This document shows, in pieces, positions 1-7,206 of a stretch of 16,175 bases of DNA. Below the pieces are notes generated by a model. That model ran no database searches. It was not told the origin of the DNA and was given only the letters and a program-made list of their open reading frames with translations. Positions within the stretch are counted from its first letter, which is position 1. Every line of letters begins with the position of its first letter. The position numbers were made by a program, and so were the translations under genes. This DNA is from Alphaproteobacteria bacterium (lineage in GTDB: Bacteria > Pseudomonadota > Alphaproteobacteria > Sphingomonadales > Sphingomonadaceae): contig JAHJWA010000407.1 in assembly GCA_018828205.1 (NCBI GenBank), positions 1-16,175 of the forward strand, written 5' to 3'.

Positions 1-2
1 CG

Positions 3-344
3 CACGCCAATATGGAATGCTGGCGCAAGGGCGAGATCCCCGCGGAATTCGCCTATGGCAGCCATCCGCGCGTCCCCAGCTTCCTCTGCCTCGCCGCCCC
101 CGGCTGGGTCGTGCTGGGCGGCGAGCCGCGCTACAGCCCCGATGGCGGCGCGCATGGCTACGACCACCGCGACCCGGCGATGAAGGCGCTCTTCATCGCC
201 TCGGGCCCGGCCTTCAAATCCGGGCTGAGGCTGCCGATCTTCGACAATGTCGCGGTCTATCCGCTGCTCGCCGAGGTGCTGGGAGTGACCCCCGAGCCCT
301 CCGACGGCCAGCCCGAAACGCTCGCCCCGGCGCTGCGCGACTGA
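3..344 (+). CDS. Nucleotide pyrophosphatase/phosphodiesterase family protein, 3' end only
   Basis: This is the C-terminal ~113 residues of a type I phosphodiesterase / nucleotide pyrophosphatase (alkaline phosphatase superfamily). The reading frame is already open at the left edge (His-Ala-Asn before the first Met at 12), so the gene begins outside the window and the Met at 12 is internal. The stretch Gly-Gly-Ala-His-Gly-Tyr-Asp at about 147-167, followed by Met-Lys-Ala-Leu-Phe-Ile-Ala-Ser-Gly-Pro, matches the part of ENPP-type enzymes that carries the last metal-binding histidine and the conserved 'M..F.a.GP.F' strand. The family hydrolyses phosphodiester or pyrophosphate bonds and is usually exported, but neither substrate nor signal peptide can be judged here. 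It has no evident link to xylose use. The 88 bp to the next start contain that gene's promoter and operator, so it is probably a separate transcription unit. Confidence 0.8.
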   Translation, partial: HANMECWRKGEIPAEFAYGSHPRVPSFLCLAAPGWVVLGGEPRYSPDGGAHGYDHRDPAMKALFIASGPAFKSGLRLPIFDNVAVYPLLAEVLGVTPEPSDGQPETLAPALRD

Positions 345-369
345 GGATCGCGGCAAGCCACAATCGGTC

Positions 370-398
370 TTGAAGCCGCCGCCCGCCAAGCGCATGAT
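370..398 (+). promoter_or_regulatory. Predicted sigma70-like promoter of the GFOR-type oxidoreductase gene
   Basis: The -35 element TTGAAG (370-375) and -10 element CATGAT (393-398) are separated by exactly 17 bp; each matches the consensus at 4 of 6 positions. Taken alone this is weak. The same 17-bp spacing and the same 2-bp offset from an operator recur before GH3 and xylX, which makes it credible. Transcription would start near 405, giving a leader of about 28 nt before the ATG at 433. Confidence 0.5.
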
Positions 399-408
399 TG
401 CGCTACCA
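395..408 (+). promoter_or_regulatory. LacI-type operator (site 1), upstream of the GFOR-type gene
   Basis: TGATTGCGCTACCA is a 14-bp near-palindrome centred on a C-G step, as typical LacI-family operators are. Its right arm, read on the other strand, is exactly TGGTAGC, the left arm of sites 2 and 3. Its own left arm differs from that at two positions, so this is the weakest of the three sites. It overlaps the predicted -10 and start point, which suggests repression by occlusion. The likely ligand is the LacI-family protein encoded at 15024-16163 (inference). Confidence 0.6.
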
Positions 409-432
409 GAAGGCAACGGAGCGAGGAAAAGC

Positions 433-1611
433 ATGGACAGGATCGGAATGTCGCGGCGCGAATTGCTCGCGGCGGGAGCGGGGATGTCGCTGGCGGCGGC
501 AGCGGGGCAGGCGCTGGCGCAGGAAGCCAAGGGCCAGCCGCTGCTGGGCGATCCCGCCCTACCCGAGGCGCCCGGCCAGCGCCTCGGCTGGGCCATCGTC
601 GGCCTCGGCACATTCGCCGTGGGCCAGGTGATCCCGGGCTTTGCCGACGCGCGGCTGAGCCGCCTCGCCGCTTTCGTCTCGGGCAACCGCGCCAAGGCGC
701 AGGACCTCGGCGCGCGCTATGGCGTCGGGCGGATCTACGATTACGCGAATTTCGATTCCATCGCCGAGGACCCGGCGATCGACTGCGTCTATATCGTCCT
801 GCCGGTCGGTCTCCACGCCGAATACACCATCCGCGCGCTCAAGGCGGGCAAGCATGTGCTGTGCGAGAAACCGATGGCCTCGAGCGCCCGCGAGGCGCAG
901 GCCATGGTCGACGCGGCGCGCGCCGCCGAGCGCCAGCTCGGGGTCGCCTACCGCGTCCATTTCGAGCCCAACAACCGCGAGGTCCTGCGCCGGATCGAGG
1001 CCGGCGAGTTGGGCACGATCCGGCATATCTCGGCCGACCACGGTTTTTCCGCCAATCCGGACTATCCGCCGCACCAATGGCGGCTGGAAAAGCTGCTGGG
1101 CGGCGGCGGCTCGCTCTACGATATCGGGGTCTACGGGCTCAACACCAGCCTGATGATGCTGCCCGGCGACCGCGTGGTCGGGGTCACCGCGCATTACGCC
1201 ACGCCTCAGAACGATCCGCGCTTTGTCGAAGTCGAGGGCGCGGTCGATTTCCGCCTGCGCATGGCGAGCGGGATCAGCGTCCAGGGCTCCTCCTCCTATT
1301 GCACCAGCCCCTATGTCAGCCGCCAGCGCTATTTCGGCAGCGAGGCGAGCATCGAGATGCAGCCCGCCACCACCTATGACGACAACCGCATTCTGCTGGA
1401 AGGCGGCGGCCTGCCGCCGCGCGAGTTCCGCGTGGGCAATCCGATGCGCCAGTTCGCCGCGCAGGTGGACGGCTTCTCCACTGCCGCCCGCGCCGGCGAG
1501 CCGCATCGGACGCCGGGCGAAATGGGCCTGCGCGACATGAAGCTGATCGAGGCGATCTACGCCAGCGCCGACGCCGATGGCGCGGTGGTAGCGATGAATG
1601 TCGAAGTCTAG
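433..1611 (+). CDS. Tat-exported Gfo/Idh/MocA oxidoreductase, glucose-fructose / aldose-aldose oxidoreductase type
   Basis: This 392-residue NAD(P)-dependent sugar oxidoreductase resembles Zymomonas glucose-fructose oxidoreductase along its length. A twin-arginine signal (Ser7-Arg8-Arg9, then an Ala/Leu-rich stretch, likely cut after Ala-Leu-Ala29) predicts folded export to the periplasm. The Rossmann motif is Gly57-Leu-Gly59. Lys146 in Glu-Lys-Pro, Asp230 and Tyr234 correspond to the GFOR catalytic Lys, Asp and Tyr. Enzymes of this type keep NADP tightly bound and couple oxidation of one aldose to reduction of another; a Caulobacter relative (aldose-aldose oxidoreductase) accepts xylose. The ATG at 433 was chosen over an in-frame TTG at 370 because the TTG lies in the -35 element and upstream of the operator, while GAGGA sits just before 433. 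The substrate is inferred from the xylose context; a cofactor-specific dehydrogenase is the main alternative. Confidence 0.85.
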   Translation: MDRIGMSRRELLAAGAGMSLAAAAGQALAQEAKGQPLLGDPALPEAPGQRLGWAIVGLGTFAVGQVIPGFADARLSRLAAFVSGNRAKAQDLGARYGVGRIYDYANFDSIAEDPAIDCVYIVLPVGLHAEYTIRALKAGKHVLCEKPMASSAREAQAMVDAARAAERQLGVAYRVHFEPNNREVLRRIEAGELGTIRHISADHGFSANPDYPPHQWRLEKLLGGGGSLYDIGVYGLNTSLMMLPGDRVVGVTAHYATPQNDPRFVEVEGAVDFRLRMASGISVQGSSSYCTSPYVSRQRYFGSEASIEMQPATTYDDNRILLEGGGLPPREFRVGNPMRQFAAQVDGFSTAARAGEPHRTPGEMGLRDMKLIEAIYASADADGAVVAMNVEV

Positions 1612-1676
1612 TTTCCCCTCCTAGAACGGTTGGTCGAAATTGCCGATTTCACCGTGAGGCGGTTGCAAGATTGCCT

Positions 1677-1705
1677 TTGACAAGCTCGCCGATAGTCGGA
1701 ATGGT
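1677..1705 (+). promoter_or_regulatory. Predicted sigma70-like promoter of the GH3 gene
   Basis: A perfect -35 element TTGACA (1677-1682) is followed after 17 bp by AATGGT (1700-1705), which matches the -10 consensus at 3 of 6 positions. The operator begins 2 bp into the -10, as at the other two promoters. The start point would be near 1712, giving a leader of about 47 nt that holds a strong GGGGAGGA ribosome site (1745-1752). The rest of 1612-1758 holds nothing else I can identify. Confidence 0.6.
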
Positions 1706-1715
1706 AGCGCTCCCA
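1702..1715 (+). promoter_or_regulatory. LacI-type operator (site 2), upstream of the GH3 gene
   Basis: TGGTAGCGCTCCCA is a 14-bp inverted repeat with a single mismatched pair. It extends to 16 bp with the flanking A and T (1701-1716). It overlaps the -10 element, so a bound repressor should block RNA polymerase. It shares the core TAGCGCT with the site before xylX. Confidence 0.7.
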
Positions 1716-1758
1716 TAACGACAATTCCGCATTCGAAGCGGTCCGGGGAGGATTGAGA

Positions 1759-4278
1759 ATGGTGCATTACGGCAAGGCGGCCGCCATGGGTATCGCCGCC
1801 CTCCTGCTGGTGTCCTGCGCTGCCAGCCAGCCGACGCAGATCGCCTCGGCGGGCTATCCCGAACGCGAGGGCGCCGGTCTCGCTCATCCCGAACAGTGGC
1901 CCGCCTTCGCATATCCGGTCGCAACCCCCGCCGCTGCCCAAGCGCGGATCGCGGGCCTGCTCGCCCGAATGACGCTCGCCGAAAAGATCGGGCAATTGGT
2001 GCAGGCCGATATCTGCTGCGTCACCCCGGAGGAGGTGCGCACCTACAATCTCGGCTCGGTGCTCAACGGCGGCAATTCGGGGCCCTATGGCAACGACCTC
2101 GCCCCCGCGCCCGACCGGCTTCGCCTCGCCGACGAATTCTGGGCCGCATCGACCGATACCAGCGATGGCGGCGTCGGCATCCCGCTGATCTGGGGGACCG
2201 ATGCGGTGCACGGCCATTCCAATATCGTCGGGGCGACGATCTTCCCGCACAATATCGGTCTGGGCGCCGCGCGCGATGTCGCGCTGATCGAGCGGATCGG
2301 CGCCGCCACCGCGCGCGAGATCCGCGTGACCGGTCAGGAATGGACCTTCGCCCCCACGGTCGCGGTGCCGCAGGATTTCCGCTGGGGCCGGGCCTATGAA
2401 GGCTATTCCTCCGACCCCGCCATCGTCGCCTCCTACGTCGGCGCGATGGTGCGCGGATTGCAGGGCGGTCCCGACAATCACAACCTGCTCGCCGGACCCT
2501 ATGTGATCGCCTCGACCAAGCATTTCCTGGCCGATGGCGGGACCGACAACGGCACCGATCAGGGCGACAGCTCGATCAGCGAGGAGGAACTGCGCGATAT
2601 CCATGGCACTCCCTATGGCCCCGCGATCGCCGAGGGCGTCTCCGCCGTCATGGCGAGCTTCTCGAGCTGGCAGGGCGTCAAGATGACCGGCAACCACAGC
2701 CTGCTCAGCGGCGTGCTCAAGGACCGGATGGATTTCGGCGGCTTCGTGGTGTCCGACTGGAACGCCCACGGCCAGGTGGCGGGTTGCACCAACGAAAGCT
2801 GCCCGCAGGCGCTGATCGCCGGGATCGACATGTATATGGCGCCCGACACCTGGCGCCCGATCTACAACGACCTGCTGGCGCGTGCGCAGGCGGGCGAAAT
2901 CCCGTTAAGCCGCATCGACGACGCGGTGACGCGGATCCTGCGGGTCAAGGAACGGCTCGGACTGCTCGATGCCCCCCGACCCTCCGAGCGGCTGCTGTCG
3001 GGTGATTTCGAGCTGCTCGGCGCGCCCGAGCACCGCGACCTCGCGCGCGAAGCGGTGCGCCGGTCGCTGGTCCTGCTGCGCAATGACGGCGTGCTGCCGC
3101 TCGCCCCCGGCGGGCGGCTGCTGGTGGCCGGCGACGGCGCCGACGATATCGCGAAGCAATCGGGCGGGTGGACGCTGAGCTGGCAGGGGACCGGCGTGAC
3201 CAACGTCGACTTCCCGGGCGCAACCTCGATCTGGAGCGGCTTGCGCGCCGCGGTCGAGGCGGGCGGCGGCAGCGCCGAACTGTCGCCGGACGGCAGCTTC
3301 ACCAGCCGCCCCGATGCCGCCGTAGTGGTGTTCGGCGAGGAGCCCTATGCCGAATTCCAGGGCGACCGCGCCACGCTGGCGCTCGATCACGCGCTGACCG
3401 GCCCCTTCGCGACGATGCGCGCCCTGCGCGAACAGGGTATTCCGGTGGTGGCGGTGATGCTTACCGGTCGCCCGCTCTATGTCAGCGAGGCGCTCAACAA
3501 TGCCGACGCCTTCGTGGTCGCATGGCTACCCGGCAGCGAGGGGCAGGGCGTGGCCGACGTGCTGGTGGGCGATGCCGGCGGCGCGGCGCGGTTCGACTTT
3601 ACCGGCACCCTGCCCGCCGCCTGGCCGCTGACGCCCGACATGGCCGACGGAACGCTCTACCCGCTCGGCCACGGACTGACCTACGCCAGCCCGCGCAGCG
3701 AGTGGAGCGAACTCCCGGTGGTCGCCGCCGCGGCCGAGGCCGGCGACAGCCGGGTCTGGTTTGCCGAAGGGGTCCCCGCCGCGGCCTGGTCGCTCCATAT
3801 TGCCGACCCCTCGCAGCCGGGCAGCCAAACCCGCGTCACCACCGTGCCCGCAGAAGCCATGCAGGGCCGCGCGCGGATCAGCGCGGTTAACCATGTGGTG
3901 CAGGAAGGCGCCCGGCGGTTCGAGATAACGGGCGGCGAGGCGGCGGTCTCGGTCAGCAATATCGAGCCGGTCGACATCACCCGCGAAACCAATGCCGACA
4001 TAATGCTGCTGTTCACGGTCAAGGTCGATGCCGCGCCCGCAGAGATCGGCGTGGCGATGCTCGGCGCAGACGGGGCGCGGGCGGTAAACCCCGTTGCGCT
4101 GCCCGCCAACGCCCGCTTCGTGCGCTATGGCCTGCCCTTGAAGTGCCTGCGCGAGAAGGGGATCGATATGGCCAGCGTGACGGCACCGTTCATCCTGACC
4201 AGCGAGGGCGCCGGCGATCTCGCGCTGGCCGAAGTGCGCCTCGGCATGGATGCGGAGGTCGTGCTTCCCTGCGCCTGA
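1759..4278 (+). CDS. GH3 family beta-glycosidase lipoprotein (beta-glucosidase/beta-xylosidase, ExoP-like)
   Basis: This 839-residue glycoside hydrolase family 3 enzyme removes non-reducing terminal sugars with retention. The lipoprotein signal has a Leu-Val-Ser-Cys lipobox at Cys20, so it should be membrane-anchored in the periplasm or at the surface. The N-terminal barrel (about 65-400) carries the nucleophile Asp333 in Val-Ser-Asp-Trp. The following alpha/beta sandwich carries the probable acid/base Glu527 in Gly-Glu-Glu-Pro-Tyr. A C-terminal beta domain of about 160 residues (from roughly 680) resembles the extra domain of ExoP-type glucan glucohydrolases. The start at 1759 was chosen because GGGGAGGA lies 6 nt upstream; an in-frame TTG at 1753 abuts that site. 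This architecture is best known from beta-glucosidases and exo-beta-glucanases; beta-xylosidase activity is inferred from the locus. The gene ends 6 bp from the convergent GH43 gene. Confidence 0.88.
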   Translation: MVHYGKAAAMGIAALLLVSCAASQPTQIASAGYPEREGAGLAHPEQWPAFAYPVATPAAAQARIAGLLARMTLAEKIGQLVQADICCVTPEEVRTYNLGSVLNGGNSGPYGNDLAPAPDRLRLADEFWAASTDTSDGGVGIPLIWGTDAVHGHSNIVGATIFPHNIGLGAARDVALIERIGAATAREIRVTGQEWTFAPTVAVPQDFRWGRAYEGYSSDPAIVASYVGAMVRGLQGGPDNHNLLAGPYVIASTKHFLADGGTDNGTDQGDSSISEEELRDIHGTPYGPAIAEGVSAVMASFSSWQGVKMTGNHSLLSGVLKDRMDFGGFVVSDWNAHGQVAGCTNESCPQALIAGIDMYMAPDTWRPIYNDLLARAQAGEIPLSRIDDAVTRILRVKERLGLLDAPRPSERLLSGDFELLGAPEHRDLAREAVRRSLVLLRNDGVLPLAPGGRLLVAGDGADDIAKQSGGWTLSWQGTGVTNVDFPGATSIWSGLRAAVEAGGGSAELSPDGSFTSRPDAAVVVFGEEPYAEFQGDRATLALDHALTGPFATMRALREQGIPVVAVMLTGRPLYVSEALNNADAFVVAWLPGSEGQGVADVLVGDAGGAARFDFTGTLPAAWPLTPDMADGTLYPLGHGLTYASPRSEWSELPVVAAAAEAGDSRVWFAEGVPAAAWSLHIADPSQPGSQTRVTTVPAEAMQGRARISAVNHVVQEGARRFEITGGEAAVSVSNIEPVDITRETNADIMLLFTVKVDAAPAEIGVAMLGADGARAVNPVALPANARFVRYGLPLKCLREKGIDMASVTAPFILTSEGAGDLALAEVRLGMDAEVVLPCA

Positions 4279-4287
4279 GCGCGCTCA
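4276..4287. repeat. 12-bp perfect palindrome containing both convergent stop codons
   Basis: TGAGCGCGCTCA reads the same on both strands. Its first three bases are the GH3 stop codon and its last three, read on the minus strand, are the GH43 stop codon. It is too short and lacks the T-tract needed for a convincing intrinsic terminator. Confidence 0.5.
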
Positions 4288-5976
4288 ACCGCCCGCCACG
4301 GCATAGGGGCCGATCACCAGCCCGGTGAACAGCCCGGCGTGAACCGAGGCGAGCCCTTCGACGTCGACATTTTCGGCCAAAGTCGTCCAAGTGCCGGCGC
4401 CCGCCCGCCGCCAGTCGAAGCGGGCGCTGCCGCCGGTGAGGTCGATCTTGAGCTCCACCGCTCCGCTGTCGACAAGCGGTTCGGCAGCGACAACCGCGCC
4501 GCGTTCGTCGGGCCGGTTGGCATCGCGCAGGCGGGCGACGATCCGCTGCCCCTCGCCGGTCCCCTCGATCCCGAAGGCGAAAAAATGGGTCTCGTCCATG
4601 AAGGCCAGCAGTCCGGCGAAGTCTCCAGCGCGCGTCGGAGCGAAGCTGACACGCGTGGTCACCGCGGCGTCATGGTGCCGCAGGCGGCGACCGGTAAAAG
4701 CGGGGCGATCGAGGCTGCCCGCCCCGTCCGGGCCAGCGACGACCCACAGTTCGCCGGCCGCCGGATCGAGCCCGAACCGCTGCTCCGCGCCGGGGTTGCG
4801 GAGCCTGATCCATTCGGGCGAAAGCCCTCCGTCGTCGAAATCGTCGCGCCAGCCCGACCAGTCCGTGCCGTCATGGGCAGCCAGAGCTGGCCGGGGAACA
4901 CTGGCCGGCACCACCTCGCCCGGATCGAGGAAGCGCGGCCAGCCGTCTTCCCATCGCACCGGCAACAGGTAGGTCTCGCGCCCCAGCAGCGTCGATTGCC
5001 CGGCAAAGGGCCGCGTCGCCAGGAACACGCCCCACCATGAGCCGTCGTCGAGTTGCACCATGTCGGCATGGCCGGTCGCCTCGACCCGGTCGGGGCGGGA
5101 GGGATCCATGTTTCGCTGGGTCAGGATGGGATTGACGGGGCCCGGCTCGTAGGGGCCGGTCACCTCGCGCGAGCGGTAGATCGTCTGCGAATGCTGGTCC
5201 GCCGTGCCGCCTTCCGCCGCGAGCAGGTAATACCAACCATCGACCTTGTAGATATGCGGTCCTTCCGCCCAGACCGGCCGCTCGGAAATATCCACCCCGC
5301 CATCCACCAGCAGGGTGCGCTCGCCGACCAGTTTCATCGCTCCGGGATCGAAGCCCTGCAGCCACAGGGCACGGTGACCTTCGTATTGCGGCTCACCGGG
5401 CGGGGCATCATTGTAAACGATCCACGCGGTTTCCTGCCCTTCGGCATCGCGATCGAAAAACAGCGAGGGATCGATCCCGTCGAATGGCAGCCACACCGGA
5501 TCGCTCCAAGGACCCTCCGGCCTGTCGGCGGTGATGACGAAATTGCCGCGACAATCGATGCAGGTGTTGACGATCCAGAACTTGCCGTCGTGATGCGTAA
5601 TCGCCGGCGCGAACAGCCCGCGATTGGTGCCAAGCCCTGAGAAATCCATCATGCCCGGCCGGTCGATCGCATGCCCAAGCAGATTCCAGCTGACGAGATC
5701 GCGGCTGTGAAAGATCGGCAGTCCCGGAAACCACGAGAAGGTGCTGGTGACGAGGTAGAAATCGTCCCCCACCCGGACGATCGACGGGTCGGGATGAAAT
5801 CCGGGCAGCACCGGATTGCGGAACTGCCCCGTGGGCGGCGCAGTGGCCGCGCCTCGGGCGCGATATTCCACGAAATCGAACCGGGCGGTGGGGCCGGCCC
5901 TTGCTGTGGTCGATAGCAGCATCGCCCCGGTGCCAATTGCTGCAACGATTGCCGCCCTGATAAGCCTGCCGGTCAT
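4285..5976 (-). CDS. GH43 family beta-xylosidase, exported
   Basis: This 563-residue glycoside hydrolase family 43 enzyme is an inverting five-bladed propeller, probably acting on xylo-oligosaccharides or arabinose side chains. A Sec-type signal peptide ends near Ala-Arg-Ala27, so it acts in the periplasm. The propeller (about 50-350) has the general base Asp63 in Pro-Asp-Pro-Ser, the pKa-tuning Asp169 in Ile-Asp-Pro-Ser, and the general acid Glu238 in Trp-Ala-Glu-Gly-Pro. The Gly-Arg-Glu-Thr-Tyr-Leu and Trp-Pro segments near 332-347 and the C-terminal beta-sandwich (from about 375) fit the GH43 beta-xylosidases with a concanavalin-like domain (subfamily 11/12-like). The ATG at 5976 was preferred over an in-frame GTG at 5991 because the GTG lies at the ribosome site GGAGGA. 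It is transcribed divergently from xylX. Arabinofuranosidase activity is the main alternative. Confidence 0.88.
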   Translation of the reverse strand: MTGRLIRAAIVAAIGTGAMLLSTTARAGPTARFDFVEYRARGAATAPPTGQFRNPVLPGFHPDPSIVRVGDDFYLVTSTFSWFPGLPIFHSRDLVSWNLLGHAIDRPGMMDFSGLGTNRGLFAPAITHHDGKFWIVNTCIDCRGNFVITADRPEGPWSDPVWLPFDGIDPSLFFDRDAEGQETAWIVYNDAPPGEPQYEGHRALWLQGFDPGAMKLVGERTLLVDGGVDISERPVWAEGPHIYKVDGWYYLLAAEGGTADQHSQTIYRSREVTGPYEPGPVNPILTQRNMDPSRPDRVEATGHADMVQLDDGSWWGVFLATRPFAGQSTLLGRETYLLPVRWEDGWPRFLDPGEVVPASVPRPALAAHDGTDWSGWRDDFDDGGLSPEWIRLRNPGAEQRFGLDPAAGELWVVAGPDGAGSLDRPAFTGRRLRHHDAAVTTRVSFAPTRAGDFAGLLAFMDETHFFAFGIEGTGEGQRIVARLRDANRPDERGAVVAAEPLVDSGAVELKIDLTGGSARFDWRRAGAGTWTTLAENVDVEGLASVHAGLFTGLVIGPYAVAGG

Positions 5977-6014
5977 ATTTCCTCCACCCACGCCCGTTTT
6001 GTCCGGGTTTGCCC

Positions 6015-6043
6015 TTGCCCCGCCTTCCTAGCCACCTTATGGT
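6015..6043 (+). promoter_or_regulatory. Predicted sigma70-like promoter of the xylX operon
   Basis: TTGCCC (6015-6020, 4 of 6) and TATGGT (6038-6043, 4 of 6) are separated by 17 bp, and the operator begins 2 bp into the -10. The geometry is identical to the promoters before the GFOR-type and GH3 genes. The start point would be near 6050, about 24 nt before the xylX ATG. Confidence 0.55.
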
Positions 6044-6054
6044 AGCGCTATCAA
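6025..6054 (-). promoter_or_regulatory. Possible minus-strand promoter for GH43
   Basis: Read on the minus strand, one arm of the operator contains TTGATA (6054-6049), 5 of 6 to the -35 consensus. TAGGAA (6030-6025), 3 of 6 to the -10 consensus, follows after 18 bp. If real, the single operator would block GH43 at its -35 and xylX at its -10. The -10 match is weak, so this is tentative. Confidence 0.25.
6040..6053 (+). promoter_or_regulatory. LacI-type operator (site 3) between GH43 and xylX
   Basis: TGGTAGCGCTATCA is a 14-bp inverted repeat with a single mismatched pair. It is the only such site in the 97-bp divergent intergenic region. It covers the -10 and start point of the predicted xylX promoter and could also control GH43 on the other strand. 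It resembles the inverted repeats with a GCGC centre expected for the Caulobacter XylR class of LacI repressor (from memory). Confidence 0.75.
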
Positions 6055-6073
6055 GGGGAGGAATGGAGCGGCA

Positions 6074-7198
6074 ATGGCCGACCGTCTGTCACAGGCTCTG
6101 CCCGGGGATCATGCCTCGGGCCAATTCATCGGACGTGCCCAGGGACCCCGCGGCCCCTGCGTCATCGCGGTTCGCGAAGGCCGGATTTTCGATCTGACCG
6201 GCGTCGTCGCCACCAGCGCCGGCGCGATGGCGCGCCGCGTGTTCGAGGGCGGCGAGCAGATCGGTACTGTCGAGACCGGCCTGCCCGAAGGATGGGCGCT
6301 GCTTTCTCCCATCGATCTGCAATGCGTGAAGGCTGCGGGCGTTACTTTCGCGCTGTCGGCCATCGAACGGGTCATCGAGGAACGCGCGCGCGGCGATGCG
6401 CCCGCCGCGGTAGCGATCCGCGCCGCGCTGGAAGACAAGGTGGGCGCGGGGATCCGCGCGGTGGTCCCCGGAACGCCCGAAGCGGCCGAGCTCAAGGCCG
6501 CGCTGATCGCCGAGGGCATGTGGTCGCAATATCTCGAGGTCGCCATCGGCCCCGATGCGGAGATCTTCTCCAAATCCCCGGTCCTTTCCACCGTGGGCCA
6601 CGGCGCGCCGATCGGCGTGCGCAGCGATTCCAACTGGAACAATCCCGAACCCGAAGTGGTGCTGGTCTGCGATCCGGACGGCGAGATCCTGGGCGCCACG
6701 CTGGGCAATGACGTGAACCTGCGCGATTTCGAAGGCCGCTCGGCGCTGCTGCTGTCCAAAGCCAAGGACAACACCGCCAGCTGCGCGATCGGCCCCTTCA
6801 TCCGGCTGTTCGACGAGAGCTTCACCCTCGACGATGTGCGTGGGGCCAATGTCGACCTCGTGATCGACGGGCCGGAGGGTTACCGGCTGGAAGGCACCAA
6901 CGATATGGGTCAGATCAGCCGCGACCCGGTCGAACTGGTGCGTCAGTGCCTGTCCGAACACCACTATCCCGATGGTTTCGTGCTGTTCTGCGGCACGCTG
7001 TTCGCGCCCACGCAGGATCGCGATACGCCCGGCGCGGGTTTCACGCACAAGCCCGGGGACGAGGTGACGATCAGCTCGCGCCGGATCGGGTCCCTGCGCA
7101 ACATTGTCACCACCTCGCGCGATGCGCCTGCCTGGACCATGGGCATCCGGCAATTCGCGCAGAACCTGGCCGCCCGCGGCCTCATAGCCCGAATCTGA
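6074..7198 (+). CDS. xylX: 2-keto-3-deoxy-D-xylonate dehydratase (FAH family)
   Basis: This 374-residue fumarylacetoacetate hydrolase-fold enzyme dehydrates 2-keto-3-deoxy-D-xylonate to alpha-ketoglutarate semialdehyde, the fourth Weimberg step, in the cytoplasm. It resembles Caulobacter XylX almost end to end: Pro-Ile-Asp-Leu-Gln-Cys near 79-84, Glu-Arg-Val-Ile-Glu-Glu-Arg near 98-104, Asn-Asn-Pro-Glu-Pro-Glu-Val near 189-195 and Gly-Asn-Asp-Val-Asn-Leu-Arg-Asp near 211-218. The acidic residues in the last three segments are the expected metal ligands. The ATG at 6074 has GGAG 5 nt upstream. It is the first gene of the catabolic operon, 8 bp before xylA, behind a promoter overlapped by the operator at 6040-6053. 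There is no signal peptide. The exact metal ligands were placed by pattern only. Confidence 0.9.
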   Translation: MADRLSQALPGDHASGQFIGRAQGPRGPCVIAVREGRIFDLTGVVATSAGAMARRVFEGGEQIGTVETGLPEGWALLSPIDLQCVKAAGVTFALSAIERVIEERARGDAPAAVAIRAALEDKVGAGIRAVVPGTPEAAELKAALIAEGMWSQYLEVAIGPDAEIFSKSPVLSTVGHGAPIGVRSDSNWNNPEPEVVLVCDPDGEILGATLGNDVNLRDFEGRSALLLSKAKDNTASCAIGPFIRLFDESFTLDDVRGANVDLVIDGPEGYRLEGTNDMGQISRDPVELVRQCLSEHHYPDGFVLFCGTLFAPTQDRDTPGAGFTHKPGDEVTISSRRIGSLRNIVTTSRDAPAWTMGIRQFAQNLAARGLIARI

Positions 7199-7206
7199 GG
7201 AGTGCT

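Noticed and set aside
370..432. TTG start at 370 for the GFOR-type oxidoreductase
   Set aside because: The TTG falls in the predicted -35 element and the operator would lie inside the gene; the ATG at 433 gives a normal Tat signal and has GAGGA just upstream.
5977..5991. GTG start at 5991 for GH43
   Set aside because: The GTG immediately precedes the GGAGGA ribosome site used by the ATG at 5976, which gives an ordinary signal peptide.
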